Shown here: positions 1 through 5,951 of the stretch, piece by piece
Position numbering within the stretch: position 1 is the stretch's first letter
How the letters are laid out: the number at the start of each line of letters is the position of its first letter
NCBI RefSeq assembly: GCF_900105725.1
Contig: NZ_FNLM01000006.1
Span: 1 to 16,954 of the forward strand
Reading direction: 5' to 3'
From: Gordonia westfalica
GTDB taxonomy: Bacteria; Actinomycetota; Actinomycetes; Mycobacteriales; Mycobacteriaceae
Length of the DNA: 16,954 nucleotides
Program-made: the position numbers and the translations under genes
The notes under the pieces: generated by a model
Seen by the model: only the letters and a program-made list of their open reading frames with translations
Databases searched by the model: none
What the model was told of the DNA's origin: nothing

Positions 1-110
1 CGGGAACACAGGTATTCGCGGACGTAGCCGATCAATGTGCCTACGGGGTAGTCGGTGCGGCATTTGGGGCACCAGCCGGCATAGCGGGCTTCCACTGCAC
101 CGCTGCTCAC
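1..110 (-). CDS. CxxC small protein, N-terminal part, runs off left edge
   Basis: The GTG start at 110 overlaps the TGA of the upstream gene (GTGA), and a GAGGGGG Shine-Dalgarno-like run sits about 8 bases before it. About 36 residues are visible, including a W-C-P-K-C segment (CxxC), and a further Cys lies near the window edge, so a small zinc-ribbon-like protein is possible. The overlap places it last in the minus-strand series of small genes. The 3' end is outside the window. The function is not recognised. The zinc-binding idea rests on the Cys pair only. Confidence 0.5.
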   Translation of the reverse strand, partial: MSSGAVEARYAGWCPKCRTDYPVGTLIGYVREYLCS

Positions 111-119
111 TGGTCGACC
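105..119. repeat. 15-bp direct repeat at a stop/start overlap, copy 1
   Basis: GCTCACTGGTCGACC is identical to 346-360. Each copy covers the last codons (V-D-Q-stop) of one minus-strand gene and the GTG start of the next, so the gene at 107-351 is bracketed by the pair. Confidence 0.85.
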
Positions 120-351
120 CCCTCGTCTTCGATGTCGTAGGAGCGCTGGAGGATTGAAAGCAGCGCGTACTCGACCGACTTCGAGTCCTGCTTGGCTGCG
201 TAGTGCGCTATCTCTGCACGCAGCCAGAGGAGTTGCGCCTCCTTGCTGGTAGTACTTGTCGAGCTGGTTCTGGGTGTGTTGTGCGTCGGCGATCTGCTGC
301 TGCACGATCGCGCCATACAGCTCGGACCGAAGATGTTTCGGCCCCGCTCAC
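107..351 (-). pseudogene. Small hypothetical gene with frameshift (probably sequence error)
   Basis: The GTG at 351 has a good AGGAGG ribosome site 8 bases upstream and overlaps the TGA of the membrane-peptide gene. The coding signal moves between frames. The middle reads ELYGAIVQQQIADAQHTQNQ, and the C-terminal half reads KEAQLLWLRAEIAHYAAKQ and ends EDEGVDQ. The 245-base length is not a multiple of three. This part of the window exists in one copy only, so it cannot be corrected from the other arms. I expect an intact gene of about 80 residues, mostly helical and Gln/Ala-rich. No family is recognised. Confidence 0.5.
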
Positions 352-360
352 TGGTCGACC
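346..360. repeat. 15-bp direct repeat at a stop/start overlap, copy 2
   Basis: Identical to 105-119. It covers the end of the membrane-peptide gene (V-D-Q-stop) and the GTG of the next gene, with a GG-rich ribosome site adjoining in both copies. Confidence 0.85.
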
Positions 361-515
361 TCCTGGGTGGGCATGCAGAACCCGACCACCGTCATCAGCA
401 ACAGGACCGCGACGATCACGAACGCCACCAGTTCTTCCGGTCCGAGAGGTGGGAGGATCGCCCACACCCCCAACACAAGACACGCATACGCGGGAACCCA
501 GATCGCGGCCTTCAC
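348..515 (-). CDS. Small two-helix membrane protein (55 aa)
   Basis: The frame is intact from GTG at 515 (GAGAGG about 8 bases upstream) to TGA at 348-350. Residues 4-21 (AAIWVPAYACLVLGVWAI) and 29-47 (LVAFVIVAVLLLMTVVGFC) are hydrophobic and are joined by a short PPLGPEE turn, so two membrane segments in a hairpin are predicted. The C-terminus is short and polar. It lies between the HTH gene and another small gene in the minus-strand operon, and its TGA overlaps the next GTG. Small early phage membrane proteins of this kind sometimes act in superinfection exclusion or host takeover, but nothing in the sequence assigns a role. Confidence 0.72.
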   Translation of the reverse strand: MKAAIWVPAYACLVLGVWAILPPLGPEELVAFVIVAVLLLMTVVGFCMPTQEVDQ

Positions 516-527
516 GACGCCGCCCTC

Positions 528-732
528 TCACCCGGAGCCGGCTGCGGCAGCGAGTTCCGCCACCGCACACATCTTCGTGGTCGATAAAGTACTTGCCGCC
601 CCCCTCACGCAAGGTTCGGAACAGGATTCGCCCCTCGACATACTCGCGGCGAAGGGTCTTCTCGGAGACTCCCAGGATTTGGGCGGCCTCCTTCAGGGTG
701 TACTGAAGGGGCTGAAGGTTTCTGTCGTTCAT
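528..732 (-). CDS. MerR/excisionase-type helix-turn-helix protein (frameshifted near the end)
   Basis: The ATG at 732 follows a TTGGAGG ribosome site. Residues 11-55 contain YTLKEAAQILGVSEKTLRR, then an E-G-R-I wing and K-Y-F-I-D-H-E-D-V. This is the typical layout of the HTH_17/excisionase group of the MerR superfamily. Past codon 56 the frame must shift by one base to give an Ala-rich tail ending A-G-S-G and a TGA just before the next gene's ribosome site. The real length is therefore about 68 residues and the shift is probably an error. Such proteins act as recombination directionality factors or small DNA-binding regulators. With an integrase in the same element an Xis role is reasonable but unproven, because the gene is far from attP. 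Confidence 0.7.
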
Positions 733-955
733 GACGCCTCCAAGGTTCTGGTGGGGATGGGGTTCGCTTGAGCAGGGTGAGCAGCGCATCGATGTGCTGC
801 CACAGTTGCGGCGGGTGAGTTCGATGGCGTCGTCCTCACCGGCGGAAAGATCACGAAGACGGGTTCCCCTGTGGCGGGAATGGTCGTGACGTGATGGGTA
901 CCCGTCAAGCCGTCGATGGGGATGGCGGAACCTCATGCAGCGGAAGATCACTCAT
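729..955 (-). pseudogene. Small hypothetical gene with frameshifts
   Basis: The ATG at 955 overlaps the TGA of the upstream gene (ATGA). The coding signal changes frame: MSDLPLHEVPP, then DGLTGTHHVTTIPATGEPVF, then GEDDAIELTRRN, then WQHIDALLTLLK. The final frame can end at TGA 729-731, overlapping the ATG of the HTH gene. Each piece looks like protein, and the order suggests one gene of about 75 residues broken by single-base errors. This stretch is present once, so no repair is possible from the window. No family is recognised. Confidence 0.5.
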
Positions 956-969
956 GCCGCACCGCCGAT
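951..969. repeat. 19-bp direct repeat at a stop/start overlap, copy 1
   Basis: CTCATGCCGCACCGCCGAT is identical to 1173-1191. On the minus strand it encodes the last residues I-G-G-A-A of one gene and the ATGA overlap that starts the next. Confidence 0.85.
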
Positions 970-1177
970 GATGCGTTGCAGGACGATCCGCCCCGACGGA
1001 GTCAGATCACCGTGGCCACCAGATCATTGAGGCAGTGCGCAGCCGACTCGACTTGAGTGCTTCGCGTGCGGCCAACACCATCCAGTACTCCGGCGACTCC
1101 TCCGGGTCGAACGGGCGTAGCGGAGACGACTGCTCCCACGCCTTACGCGCAGCCTCCACAGCAGGATCGGTGCTCAT
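952..1177 (-). pseudogene. Small hypothetical gene with frameshifts, bracketed by 19-bp repeats
   Basis: The ATG at 1177 overlaps the upstream TGA. The first 42 residues are in one frame (MSTDPAVEAARKAWEQ, ending AAREALK). The signal then moves to a frame reading TQVESAAHCLNDLVAT and finally to one reading DLTPSGRIVLQRIIGGAA, which ends in the ATGA overlap at 952-954. Two single-base deletions would join these into about 75 residues. The N-terminal pattern (DPAxEAAxxAW, then AAREAL) resembles small hypothetical proteins common in actinophage early regions. Function unknown. Confidence 0.5.
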
Positions 1178-1191
1178 GCCGCACCGCCGAT
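1173..1191. repeat. 19-bp direct repeat at a stop/start overlap, copy 2
   Basis: Identical to 951-969. It encodes the C-terminal I-G-G-A-A of the upstream gene and the ATGA start of the gene at 952-1177. Confidence 0.85.
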
Positions 1192-1428
1192 ACGGTCCAG
1201 GTGGGAATCGTCCGGCCCAGGCCACACAATCCGCGACGACCGCTCCACAACCGCTGTCGCACCATACGATTCGATGAGCTTGGCCCTAGACTTCGCGGAG
1301 GACAACGACTTGTACTCGCGCTTAGTGGACGGCCAGTGGAAGCGTCGACTCCCGAACTGCGCGATATACCCGGATCGGGGTCCCACCCTCGGGTTCCCAG
1401 TCAGGGTTGGGGTACCCGAACTCCTCAC
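1174..1428 (-). CDS. Hypothetical protein, basic KREYKS segment; may be the 3' part of the upstream gene
   Basis: The open frame reads YIAQFGSRRFHWPSTKREYK, then SLSSAKSRAKLIESYGATAV and VERSSRIVWPGPDD, ending DRIGGAA. The C-terminal 60 residues look like real protein: basic, with a helix rich in Lys, Arg and Ser. The upstream end is uncertain. The only in-frame start, GTG at 1428, falls inside the preceding gene's better frame. Either this is a separate gene whose start is hidden by an error, or it is the 3' end of the gene starting at 1715, joined by a frameshift near 1350-1365. Its TGA overlaps the next ATG. Confidence 0.5.
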   Translation of the reverse strand: MRSSGTPTLTGNPRVGPRSGYIAQFGSRRFHWPSTKREYKSLSSAKSRAKLIESYGATAVVERSSRIVWPGPDDSHLDRIGGAA

Positions 1429-1715
1429 CGGTGTCGTCGGTGTAGAAGGTCAGTGCCCCTTCGGGATAGCTCGTGATCGCAACTCGGTAGAGGTAGTAGC
1501 CGCCGCTGGCTCACGCCAGTCCGGATCGGCCTCCTGCATTGCTCTGTACACGTCGCGTAGCTCGGCGAGCGTGAGAACCACTTCACCCCGGCCGGACGGG
1601 ACTCAACCGACAGGTACGCCAGGTCGAGGCCGCTCACCTCACCGAGCGATACGTGGACCTTCCTGTTTTCATCTGCTACTACAGGGACTGGATCTGCGTA
1701 GTGCGAGAAGGACAT
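1322..1715 (-). pseudogene. Hypothetical acidic protein, frameshifted
   Basis: The ATG at 1715 lies just after the TGA of the DGQHR gene. The frame is good for about 40 residues (MSFSHYADPVPVVADENRK, then VHVSLGEVSGLDLAYLSVES). The signal shifts near 1588 to LAELRDVYRAMQEADPDWRE, and near 1500 to GYYLYRVAITSYPEGALTFY and GEEFGYPNPDWEPEGG. It then reaches a TAA at 1322-1324 or shifts again into the next entry. With corrections it would be roughly 130 residues, or about 180 if joined to the downstream frame. It is Asp/Glu/Tyr-rich with no recognised domain. This stretch is single-copy, so the frameshifts are likely but not proven to be errors. Confidence 0.5.
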
Positions 1716-1718
1716 GAG

Positions 1719-2628
1719 TCAGACCGCCTCGGGAAGGACTCGCGCGTCCAGGCCCGCCTCTGGGCATCTGCAGCTTGGACGTGTTCCCACCACGGCGCCA
1801 GTGGTTCCAGGCCATCACGAAGTAACCAATGAGATCACGGTCGCTGACGTTGACTTTGCCTTCGCGGATACGATCGAGTCGGTCACGCAGGGCGAGAATG
1901 GGATTGCCGGACTGGAGCCCGGCGCCTGAGTAGAGTCCTTCGCTGAACTCGCGAGCCGCTTCGCCGTCGATCAGTCGGAACTGCAGCAGCACTGCAAGGG
2001 TCACGCTGGGTCGGCACTTGACGCGCCGGAGACGCTGACTGGCAAGGTCCTGAAGGATGGCCATCTCGACCGGGTGCTCGGCGGCCCAGGCGACTACCTC
2101 CGGGTTGCTGATCTTGCTTGCGACCTTCTGATCGCCGAAGAACGCCATACGCTGCCACTCCAGGTAGACCCGGATGCCGCCTGCGACGATCCTCGAATCA
2201 GTCGAACCAAGAAGCCCTTCGAGGACCAGTTGGTCGCCGGCCGTCCGGGTTGTCCCTTGATCCATCGTGCTTTGTGTGTCTGCGGGGAGCCCGCGTACAA
2301 CCAGGAAAGGAATGGCCGGAAAGTTGTCGTCCATCCGGGCGAGTGCAGTCAGCCGGTGCTGCCCATCGAGGAGGACATCATCGATCGACCACTTGATGGC
2401 TTCTCCGTTGTACTTCCAGCGTCCGGAAGTCATCTCGGCCATGAGACGCACTACCTGTGACTCTTTGATCGGTCGGTTGTGTGTGTTCTTCGCGAGTACA
2501 CGACGCGCCATCGCCGGGTCGACGAAGATGGTCGACGCCGACGGCTTCTGCGGTGTCACACCGACGGACGCGAGATGCTGGCTCTTACGGTGGAAGTCGC
2601 CTTCGGAAGTTTTCTGCCAGTTCGACAT
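1719..2628 (-). CDS. DGQHR/ParB-like protein (about 302 aa), frameshifted near C-terminus
   Basis: The ATG at 2628 follows GAAGGATAG, which contains both the upstream stop and the ribosome site. Residues 51-67 (NRPIKESQVVRLMAEMT), W71-x-x-N-G-E and D88-G-Q-H-R92 in LLDGQHRLTAL match the ParB/sulfiredoxin-like N-terminal domain with a DGQHR motif, a type shared distantly with DndB-like proteins and common in actinobacterial mobile elements. Residues 108-125 (FLVVRGLPADTQSTMDQG) continue the usual pattern for this group. One indel near 1760 separates the open frame from the expected end (ARVLPEAV, then TGA at 1719-1721). The role is probably DNA- or nucleotide-related, but the function is unknown. 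Truncated copies lie at 12962-13272 and 13273-13591. Confidence 0.7.
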
Positions 2629-2631
2629 GGG

Positions 2632-3414
2632 CTATCCTTCTAGTTGTGTGATGACGCTGTTGAGTGCGTCGCGGACGCGGATCAGATCGCTGAGGTTGGA
2701 CGCCTTGATCTGGTCCTTGTTCCTTTTCAGGCGGTCGTCGGCGGCGAGCCGGTTGACCGATTCGACAGCGCGCTTCAGGTTGAAAGTCGCGGAGTCGAAA
2801 GCATCTGTGATGGGCCGACGCTTCGGCGTGGCCGGTTGTGCCGGTGCGGGGGTCGGCGTGGGAGCGTTGAGTTCAGCGAGGGCGGCATCGGTGAAGCCGG
2901 GGGCGATCTCGACCGGCTCGGCCTCAACCTCGGCATCGATGTCGGGTTCCGGATCGATCCGGCGGCTGCCGATCTCGCTACGGATCGCCGCCGCGGTCGG
3001 CCTACCCCGGTGGCCTCGTTGACCTTCGCCATAACATCCACGGCTTCAGCGGGTCAAGGCCTGTCAGCTCCCGCGCCTGCCCTCATTGGCCGGAAGTGCC
3101 GGTGTGTCACCAATTGGTGACGTCGCCATCTCCAGGGCGGCTTCCATGCCGTCAACAACGGTCGCCGCACTCATGAGGTCATAGGCCCGCTTACGGCTAA
3201 GGTTCCACCGGCTCTGGCAGTACACCTCGAACGACGCATACTCGTGCCGATAAAGGCGATCGTCACGGATCTTCGCCAGGGCGCGGCCTATCTCGATGAA
3301 CGACTCGAGACCTCGCTCGATGACAGACTCTTGCTGCTCGAGGTCATCTCTCAGTGCTGACAACTGATCGGCAGCGGCGACCGGCTCGCCGGGCAGATAG
3401 CTCGGGTAGCTCAT
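2632..3414 (-). CDS. HTH/ParB-like DNA-binding protein (261 aa); three one-base deletions in this copy
   Basis: The intact copies at 12173-12958 and 13595-14380 are 786 bases. This one is 783, missing one C near 3004, one G near 3055 and one C near 3081. The ATG follows GAGGGAG by 8-9 bases. Residues 36-92 (GLESFIEIGRALAKIRDDRL, then YASFEVYCQSRWNLSRKRAY) form a helical segment with a predicted HTH. S99-P-I-G-D, N110-E-G-Q-A-R-E-L, and G138-R-P-T-A follow in the order seen in ParB-like/DNA-binding proteins of actinobacterial plasmids and phages. Residues 155-200 are an acidic then Pro/Ala-rich linker, and the C-terminus is a basic helix. Likely role: DNA-binding regulator or partition/replication accessory. 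Confidence 0.75.
3106..3121. promoter_or_regulatory. Perfect 16-bp palindrome inside the HTH/ParB-like gene
   Basis: GTCACCAATTGGTGAC is a perfect inverted repeat lying within the codons for T-S-P-I-G-D. It also occurs at 12466-12481 and 14072-14087. It could be a binding site for the protein encoded around it. It could also simply follow from the conserved SPIGD residues. Confidence 0.4.
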
Positions 3415-3588
3415 CGGTTCACTCCCTCTACTGGTTTGGTGACCGGGGCGGCTCCCCCGCCCGGCCTGCGCGGGCTCCTGCGAGAGGGAGGGGGCCTGCG
3501 CGCTCCCGCACCGGCAGCGGTCAGCACGGGAGTGATCTACGAAGTCGGCAACGAGTGCTCGGACAACCGACCGCGGGTGCTCGATCAC
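3411..3588 (-). CDS. Small hypothetical protein (59 aa); two one-base deletions in this copy
   Basis: The intact version is at 14377-14556. The GTG at 3588 overlaps the TGA of the Cro-like gene, and the intact copy's TGA overlaps the ATG of the HTH/ParB-like gene. It begins MIEHPRSVVRALVADFVDHS, then has a C-R-C pair, and ends with an Ala/Gly/Pro-rich segment and KPVEGVNR. In this arm the C and G runs near 3450 are each one base short. Translational coupling to both neighbours supports it as a real gene. No domain is recognised. Confidence 0.6.
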
Positions 3589-3838
3589 GCGACCACCCGC
3601 CGTTGATTGCTATTACGTCCATTGCTAGCGGATGCGTGCTCCACGAAAAGGAGATGCAGAGGCACGTCGAGAGCCTCCGCGATGCGTTCGGCCAACTGCG
3701 GTGTGCACGTGGTCTTGTTCTCGGCGCAGAGGTGCCCAATGAAGCTCTTTGAGCATCCGGCATACCGCCCAAGCCTGGCCATCGAAAATCCGCGCTGGTT
3801 CATCAGTGCTCGGAGAGTGTCCCGGATGTGAGTTTCAT
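3585..3838 (-). CDS. Cro-like XRE-family HTH protein (84 aa); one-base deletion in this copy
   Basis: The intact copies are 11747-12001 and 14553-14807. This copy lacks one base in the CCCC run near 3821. It begins MKLTSGDTLRALMNQRGFSM, then ARLGRYAGCSKSFIGHLC, then TPQLAERIAEALDVPLHLLF. This is the classic layout of small phage XRE proteins: helix, turn, recognition helix S28-C-S-K-S-F-I-G-H-L, closing helix. Arm A keeps an alternative frame from ATG 3857 (MAERQLDETHIRD), but that depends on the deletion. As first gene of the divergent early operon it most likely acts as Cro, opposing the plus-strand repressor. Confidence 0.8.
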
Positions 3839-3879
3839 CCAACTGCCTTTCGGCCATCGTTTGTATGACGCCACTTCAT
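3835..3879 (-). other. Possible 14-codon upstream ORF before the Cro-like gene
   Basis: ATG at 3879 reads MKWRHTNDGRKAVG and its TGA overlaps the ATG of the Cro-like gene (ATGA). The spacing from GGAGG is poor. Its conservation across arms is uninformative, because the arms are copies of one sequence. Confidence 0.2.
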
Positions 3880-3886
3880 CCTCCAT

Positions 3887-3895
3887 GGTCAACGG
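3887..3895. promoter_or_regulatory. Candidate operator GGTCAACGG, left copy
   Basis: It is identical to 4013-4021, exactly 126 bases away (12 helical turns). It lies about 25 bases downstream of the leftward -10 box. A related GTCAAC lies at 3902-3907. Confidence 0.4.
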
Positions 3896-3920
3896 GTTGG
3901 TGTCAACTGTCGATGGATAA

Positions 3921-3950
3921 AACATACGACACTGGTAGACGCTTACGCAA
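3921..3950 (-). promoter_or_regulatory. Predicted leftward promoter of the early operon
   Basis: On the minus strand, TTGCGT (3950-3945), an 18-base spacer and TATGTT (3926-3921) lie upstream of the Cro-like gene. TGTCG and CGACA arms bracket the -10 box. This is a sequence match only. Confidence 0.5.
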
Positions 3951-3962
3951 GTAATCACAGCG

Positions 3963-3990
3963 TTGTAGTTCCGCAGCCAGCGGATATGAT
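3963..3990 (+). promoter_or_regulatory. Predicted rightward promoter of the repressor operon
   Basis: TTGTAG (3963-3968), a 16-base spacer and TATGAT (3985-3990) lie back to back with the leftward promoter, the two -35 boxes being 12 bases apart. The leader to the repressor start would be about 110 bases. Confidence 0.5.
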
Positions 3991-4012
3991 GGCGTCCAAC
4001 ACTGGATGAAAC

Positions 4013-4021
4013 GGTCAACGG
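4013..4021. promoter_or_regulatory. Candidate operator GGTCAACGG, right copy
   Basis: It matches 3887-3895 and lies about 23 bases downstream of the rightward -10 box, mirroring the position of the left copy. Confidence 0.4.
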
Positions 4022-4056
4022 CAAAACGCCAATTCCGGCCGTTGTGGGGTAGACGG

Positions 4057-4113
4057 ATGGGTGAGCGAATGACTAGCGACGTTCATACTCGGACGGCAGG
4101 CTCTGAGTCGTGA
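4057..4113 (+). other. Possible 18-codon leader ORF before the repressor
   Basis: ATG at 4057 reads MGERMTSDVHTRTAGSES, with its TGA overlapping the repressor GTG (GTGA). A G-rich GTGGGGTAG lies upstream. It could couple repressor translation to a leader. It could also be chance. Confidence 0.3.
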
Positions 4114-4871
4114 GCAAATTGTGGGAGTTCGTCCAGGCCCACCTGGACAGGACGGGAGCATCCGAGGCGGCGTTCGCACGCCAGATCGGTAGCATCCCGC
4201 AGACTGTCAACTCGTGGAAGAAGCGCGGGTTGAAGCAGCTCCCCGAAGTCGCCACTCTCCGTGCGATCTCAGAGATCACCGGCGCCAACTACGCGGACAT
4301 CATTTCGGCCGTACTAACTGACATCGGGTACATCGAGGACGGCGAGCTGCCTACGGAGGCGATTACACCGAACGACCATCGGCAGATCGCTTTAGCAGCT
4401 CACCTACTTGTCGAGGCGGTTCCGAATATCGACGAACTTGATATCCCATTCGAGGACGTCTTTACGTTCGTTGGACTGGTCGAGCAGTCCGCGGGACTTC
4501 TTGGGCGCACTGGTCTCCATCAGGTAGATGACGCGACGGCGCAGGAGATTGTGGCCGAAGCCCGGAAAGCCGCGAGCAAGTATCGGCGGCTAGCACGGAG
4601 GGTGGCGGCTTCGCTCACAGGTGATGACGCGTCGGCAGATCGCCGACCGTCCGAGAGCCTGGAGGATTCCGATGCCCTACCAACTGATTCGCCCGCGTCG
4701 CCGGGAGCACCGGGCGAAGCGAGTGAAGAGCAGAAGACCACAGCCGGCGGCAAGGTCACAGCCTTGCCTTCCCGGAATCAAGTCCCCAAACCTGAGCGGC
4801 CCGAGGATGCGAAGGCCGCCCGCAAGCGGAACCCACGGTTCAAACCCCAAGACCCTGACGAATCTCATTGA
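4110..4871 (+). CDS. Immunity repressor candidate, N-terminal HTH (253 aa)
   Basis: The frame is intact from GTG at 4110 (GGCAGG about 9 bases upstream) to TGA at 4871, and arm C agrees exactly. Residues 4-60 hold an XRE-like HTH (AAFARQIGSIPQTVNSWKKR). A middle acidic helical region (about 85-175) is followed by a disordered Ser/Glu/Pro-rich stretch (about 176-240) and a basic tail (AARKRNPRFKP). There is no LexA/S24-like Ser-Lys self-cleavage domain. It lies divergent from the Cro-like gene and directly upstream of an ImmA-like protease, the arrangement of ImmR/ImmA systems, where the protease cleaves the repressor to induce the element. The assignment as phage repressor is by position and domain, not by close homology. 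Confidence 0.75.
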   Translation: MSKLWEFVQAHLDRTGASEAAFARQIGSIPQTVNSWKKRGLKQLPEVATLRAISEITGANYADIISAVLTDIGYIEDGELPTEAITPNDHRQIALAAHLLVEAVPNIDELDIPFEDVFTFVGLVEQSAGLLGRTGLHQVDDATAQEIVAEARKAASKYRRLARRVAASLTGDDASADRRPSESLEDSDALPTDSPASPGAPGEASEEQKTTAGGKVTALPSRNQVPKPERPEDAKAARKRNPRFKPQDPDESH

Positions 4872-4889
4872 TGTTATTCGAGGTCAGGG
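4853..4889 (+). other. Stem-loop between repressor and ImmA genes
   Basis: CCCTGAC (4853-4859) pairs with GTCAGGG (4883-4889), and GAAT/ATTC extends the stem with a 3-base bulge. The repressor stop codon lies in the loop. There is no U-tract, so this may be an attenuator or RNA-processing site, not a terminator. Confidence 0.3.
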
Positions 4890-4904
4890 CCGTTTCTGTC
4901 AGAG

Positions 4905-5342
4905 GTGCATGTTCCTATTTCGGACATGAACTGGCATCCCTGGCGGTCAGCCCGCGATGACTACCCGCACATCGCGATCGACTGCACACAGCGACTCTCA
5001 CCCGGAACGATGGGGCTCAACGGCGAGCGCACCATCTGGATTCACCGCGGCCTCACCCAAGCGGAGAGACGGTGCACCCTCACCCACGAGCTGCTGCACC
5101 GGGAGATGCCTGACGCTGATGAGGACACGATTGAGCGTGAGACGGCTCGCCGGCTGATCACACTCCCGCAGTTGGTGGACGCCTTCCGTTGGCTTCGTCA
5201 CCCGTCACTGCCTGAGCTCGCTGAGCATCTGTGGGTGGACGAGCAGACGGCGTGGACGCGGATGCAACACCTGGACCCGATCGAGGTCGCCGAGATCGAA
5301 GCGGCGACCGAGGGTGACTGGTCGTGGAGTGACGTCGCATGA
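4905..5342 (+). CDS. immA: ImmA/IrrE-type metallopeptidase (up to 145 aa)
   Basis: The zinc motif T60-H-E-L-L-H65 (HExxH) is followed by a Glu helix (D74-TIERETARR) that can supply the third ligand. Q52-A-E-R-R-C-T-L-T-H-E is the typical lead-in of the ImmA/IrrE family (DUF955/COG2856). The C-terminal half (PSLPELAEHLWVDEQTAWTR) resembles the winged-helix-like tail seen after the protease core. The GTG start at 4905 has no well-spaced ribosome site. ATG 4926 (MNWHPWRSARDD) is an equally good start and would shorten it to 138 residues. The gene follows the repressor and overlaps the DUF3263 gene by ATGA. Expected role: cleavage of the repressor upstream. Confidence 0.8.
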   Translation: MHVPISDMNWHPWRSARDDYPHIAIDCTQRLSPGTMGLNGERTIWIHRGLTQAERRCTLTHELLHREMPDADEDTIERETARRLITLPQLVDAFRWLRHPSLPELAEHLWVDEQTAWTRMQHLDPIEVAEIEAATEGDWSWSDVA

Positions 5343-5527
5343 CGGACGAAGAGAAGGCGATGCTCGACCTGGCCGGGCGGAGATGGAACTACGCCGGCAA
5401 CCTCGAGCAGAAGGTGCGAGACGAGTTCGGCATCAGCCTCACCCGGTTCTGGCAGATTGTGAACCGCCTCCTGGACACTCAGGAAGCTTTAAGCTACTCA
5501 CCGCAGGTGGTGAACCGTCTGCGGTGA
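5339..5527 (+). CDS. DUF3263-like small protein (62 aa)
   Basis: The ATG at 5339 overlaps the ImmA stop (ATGA). The sequence contains MTDEEKAMLDLAGRRWNYAG, then EFGISLTRFWQIVNRLLDTQ, and ends with V-V-N-R-L-R. The W-x-Y-A-G, G-x-S-x-T-R-[FY]-[WY]-Q-[IV]-[LV]-N and the tail match DUF3263, a small helical family widespread in Mycobacteriales and their phages, probably HTH-like. No function is established. Coupling to the repressor/protease pair places it in the lysogeny operon. All three arms agree on the frame. Confidence 0.75.
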   Translation: MTDEEKAMLDLAGRRWNYAGNLEQKVRDEFGISLTRFWQIVNRLLDTQEALSYSPQVVNRLR

Positions 5528-5547
5528 TTACGAACCCGGAGAACCCC

Positions 5548-5951
5548 ATGAAACGCGCCATCGCCCTGGCAGCAGCAGCCCTCTTCACCACCACCCTCGG
5601 CGCAGGAGTAGCCGACGCCGCACCCCGCGACATCACCCCGACCATCGCCTTCCCCGGCGAACACGTCCGCTACTTCTTCTCCTCCGACACCCACGCAACG
5701 ACATCGCCTACTACGCGGCCGGCGGACGTCTCGTCGTCGCCAAAGATGTGGTGTTCCAGCCCACACTGATCAACATCGGGTCCGGGCCGCGCTACCACAC
5801 CCACCGGGCGTTCACCTCACCCGGCCGTCAGCTCATCGGTTCGTCGATGCAGACGCGTGGATGGTCGGCGCAGTGTCAGGTGCAGTTGGATGGCCGGACT
5901 GTCGACTCGGCGTATGTGCCGGGTCGCCGATTCGCCAACGCCAACTGCTAG
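5548..5951 (+). CDS. Exported small protein (134 aa), frameshifted in this copy
   Basis: The intact version is at 9634-10038 (minus strand). Arms A and C lack one C in the CCCC run near 5691, which breaks the frame after S-S-D-T. The ATG at 5548 follows CCGGAG by 8 bases. Residues 1-25 form a Sec signal peptide (basic MKR, Ala/Leu core, A-D-A cleavage site). The mature part is beta-rich and ends with WSAQCQVQLDGRTVDSAYVP and a final A-N-A-N-C. The two Cys around a V-x-L-D-G-R-x-V strand resemble MmpS-type or other small mycobacterial exported domains, so a disulfide is likely. It lies last in the lysogeny operon and is a candidate lysogenic-conversion factor. Confidence 0.7.

Noticed and set aside
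3585..3857. Alternative Cro-like start MAERQLDETHIRD in arm A
   Set aside because: It is in frame only because arm A lacks one base. Arms B and C agree on the frame that starts MKLTSGDTL and fits the family.
4110..4871. Integration-dependent immunity (attP inside the repressor gene)
   Set aside because: The tRNA-like cores are about 2.4 kb away beside int, and the repressor 3' end has no tRNA similarity.
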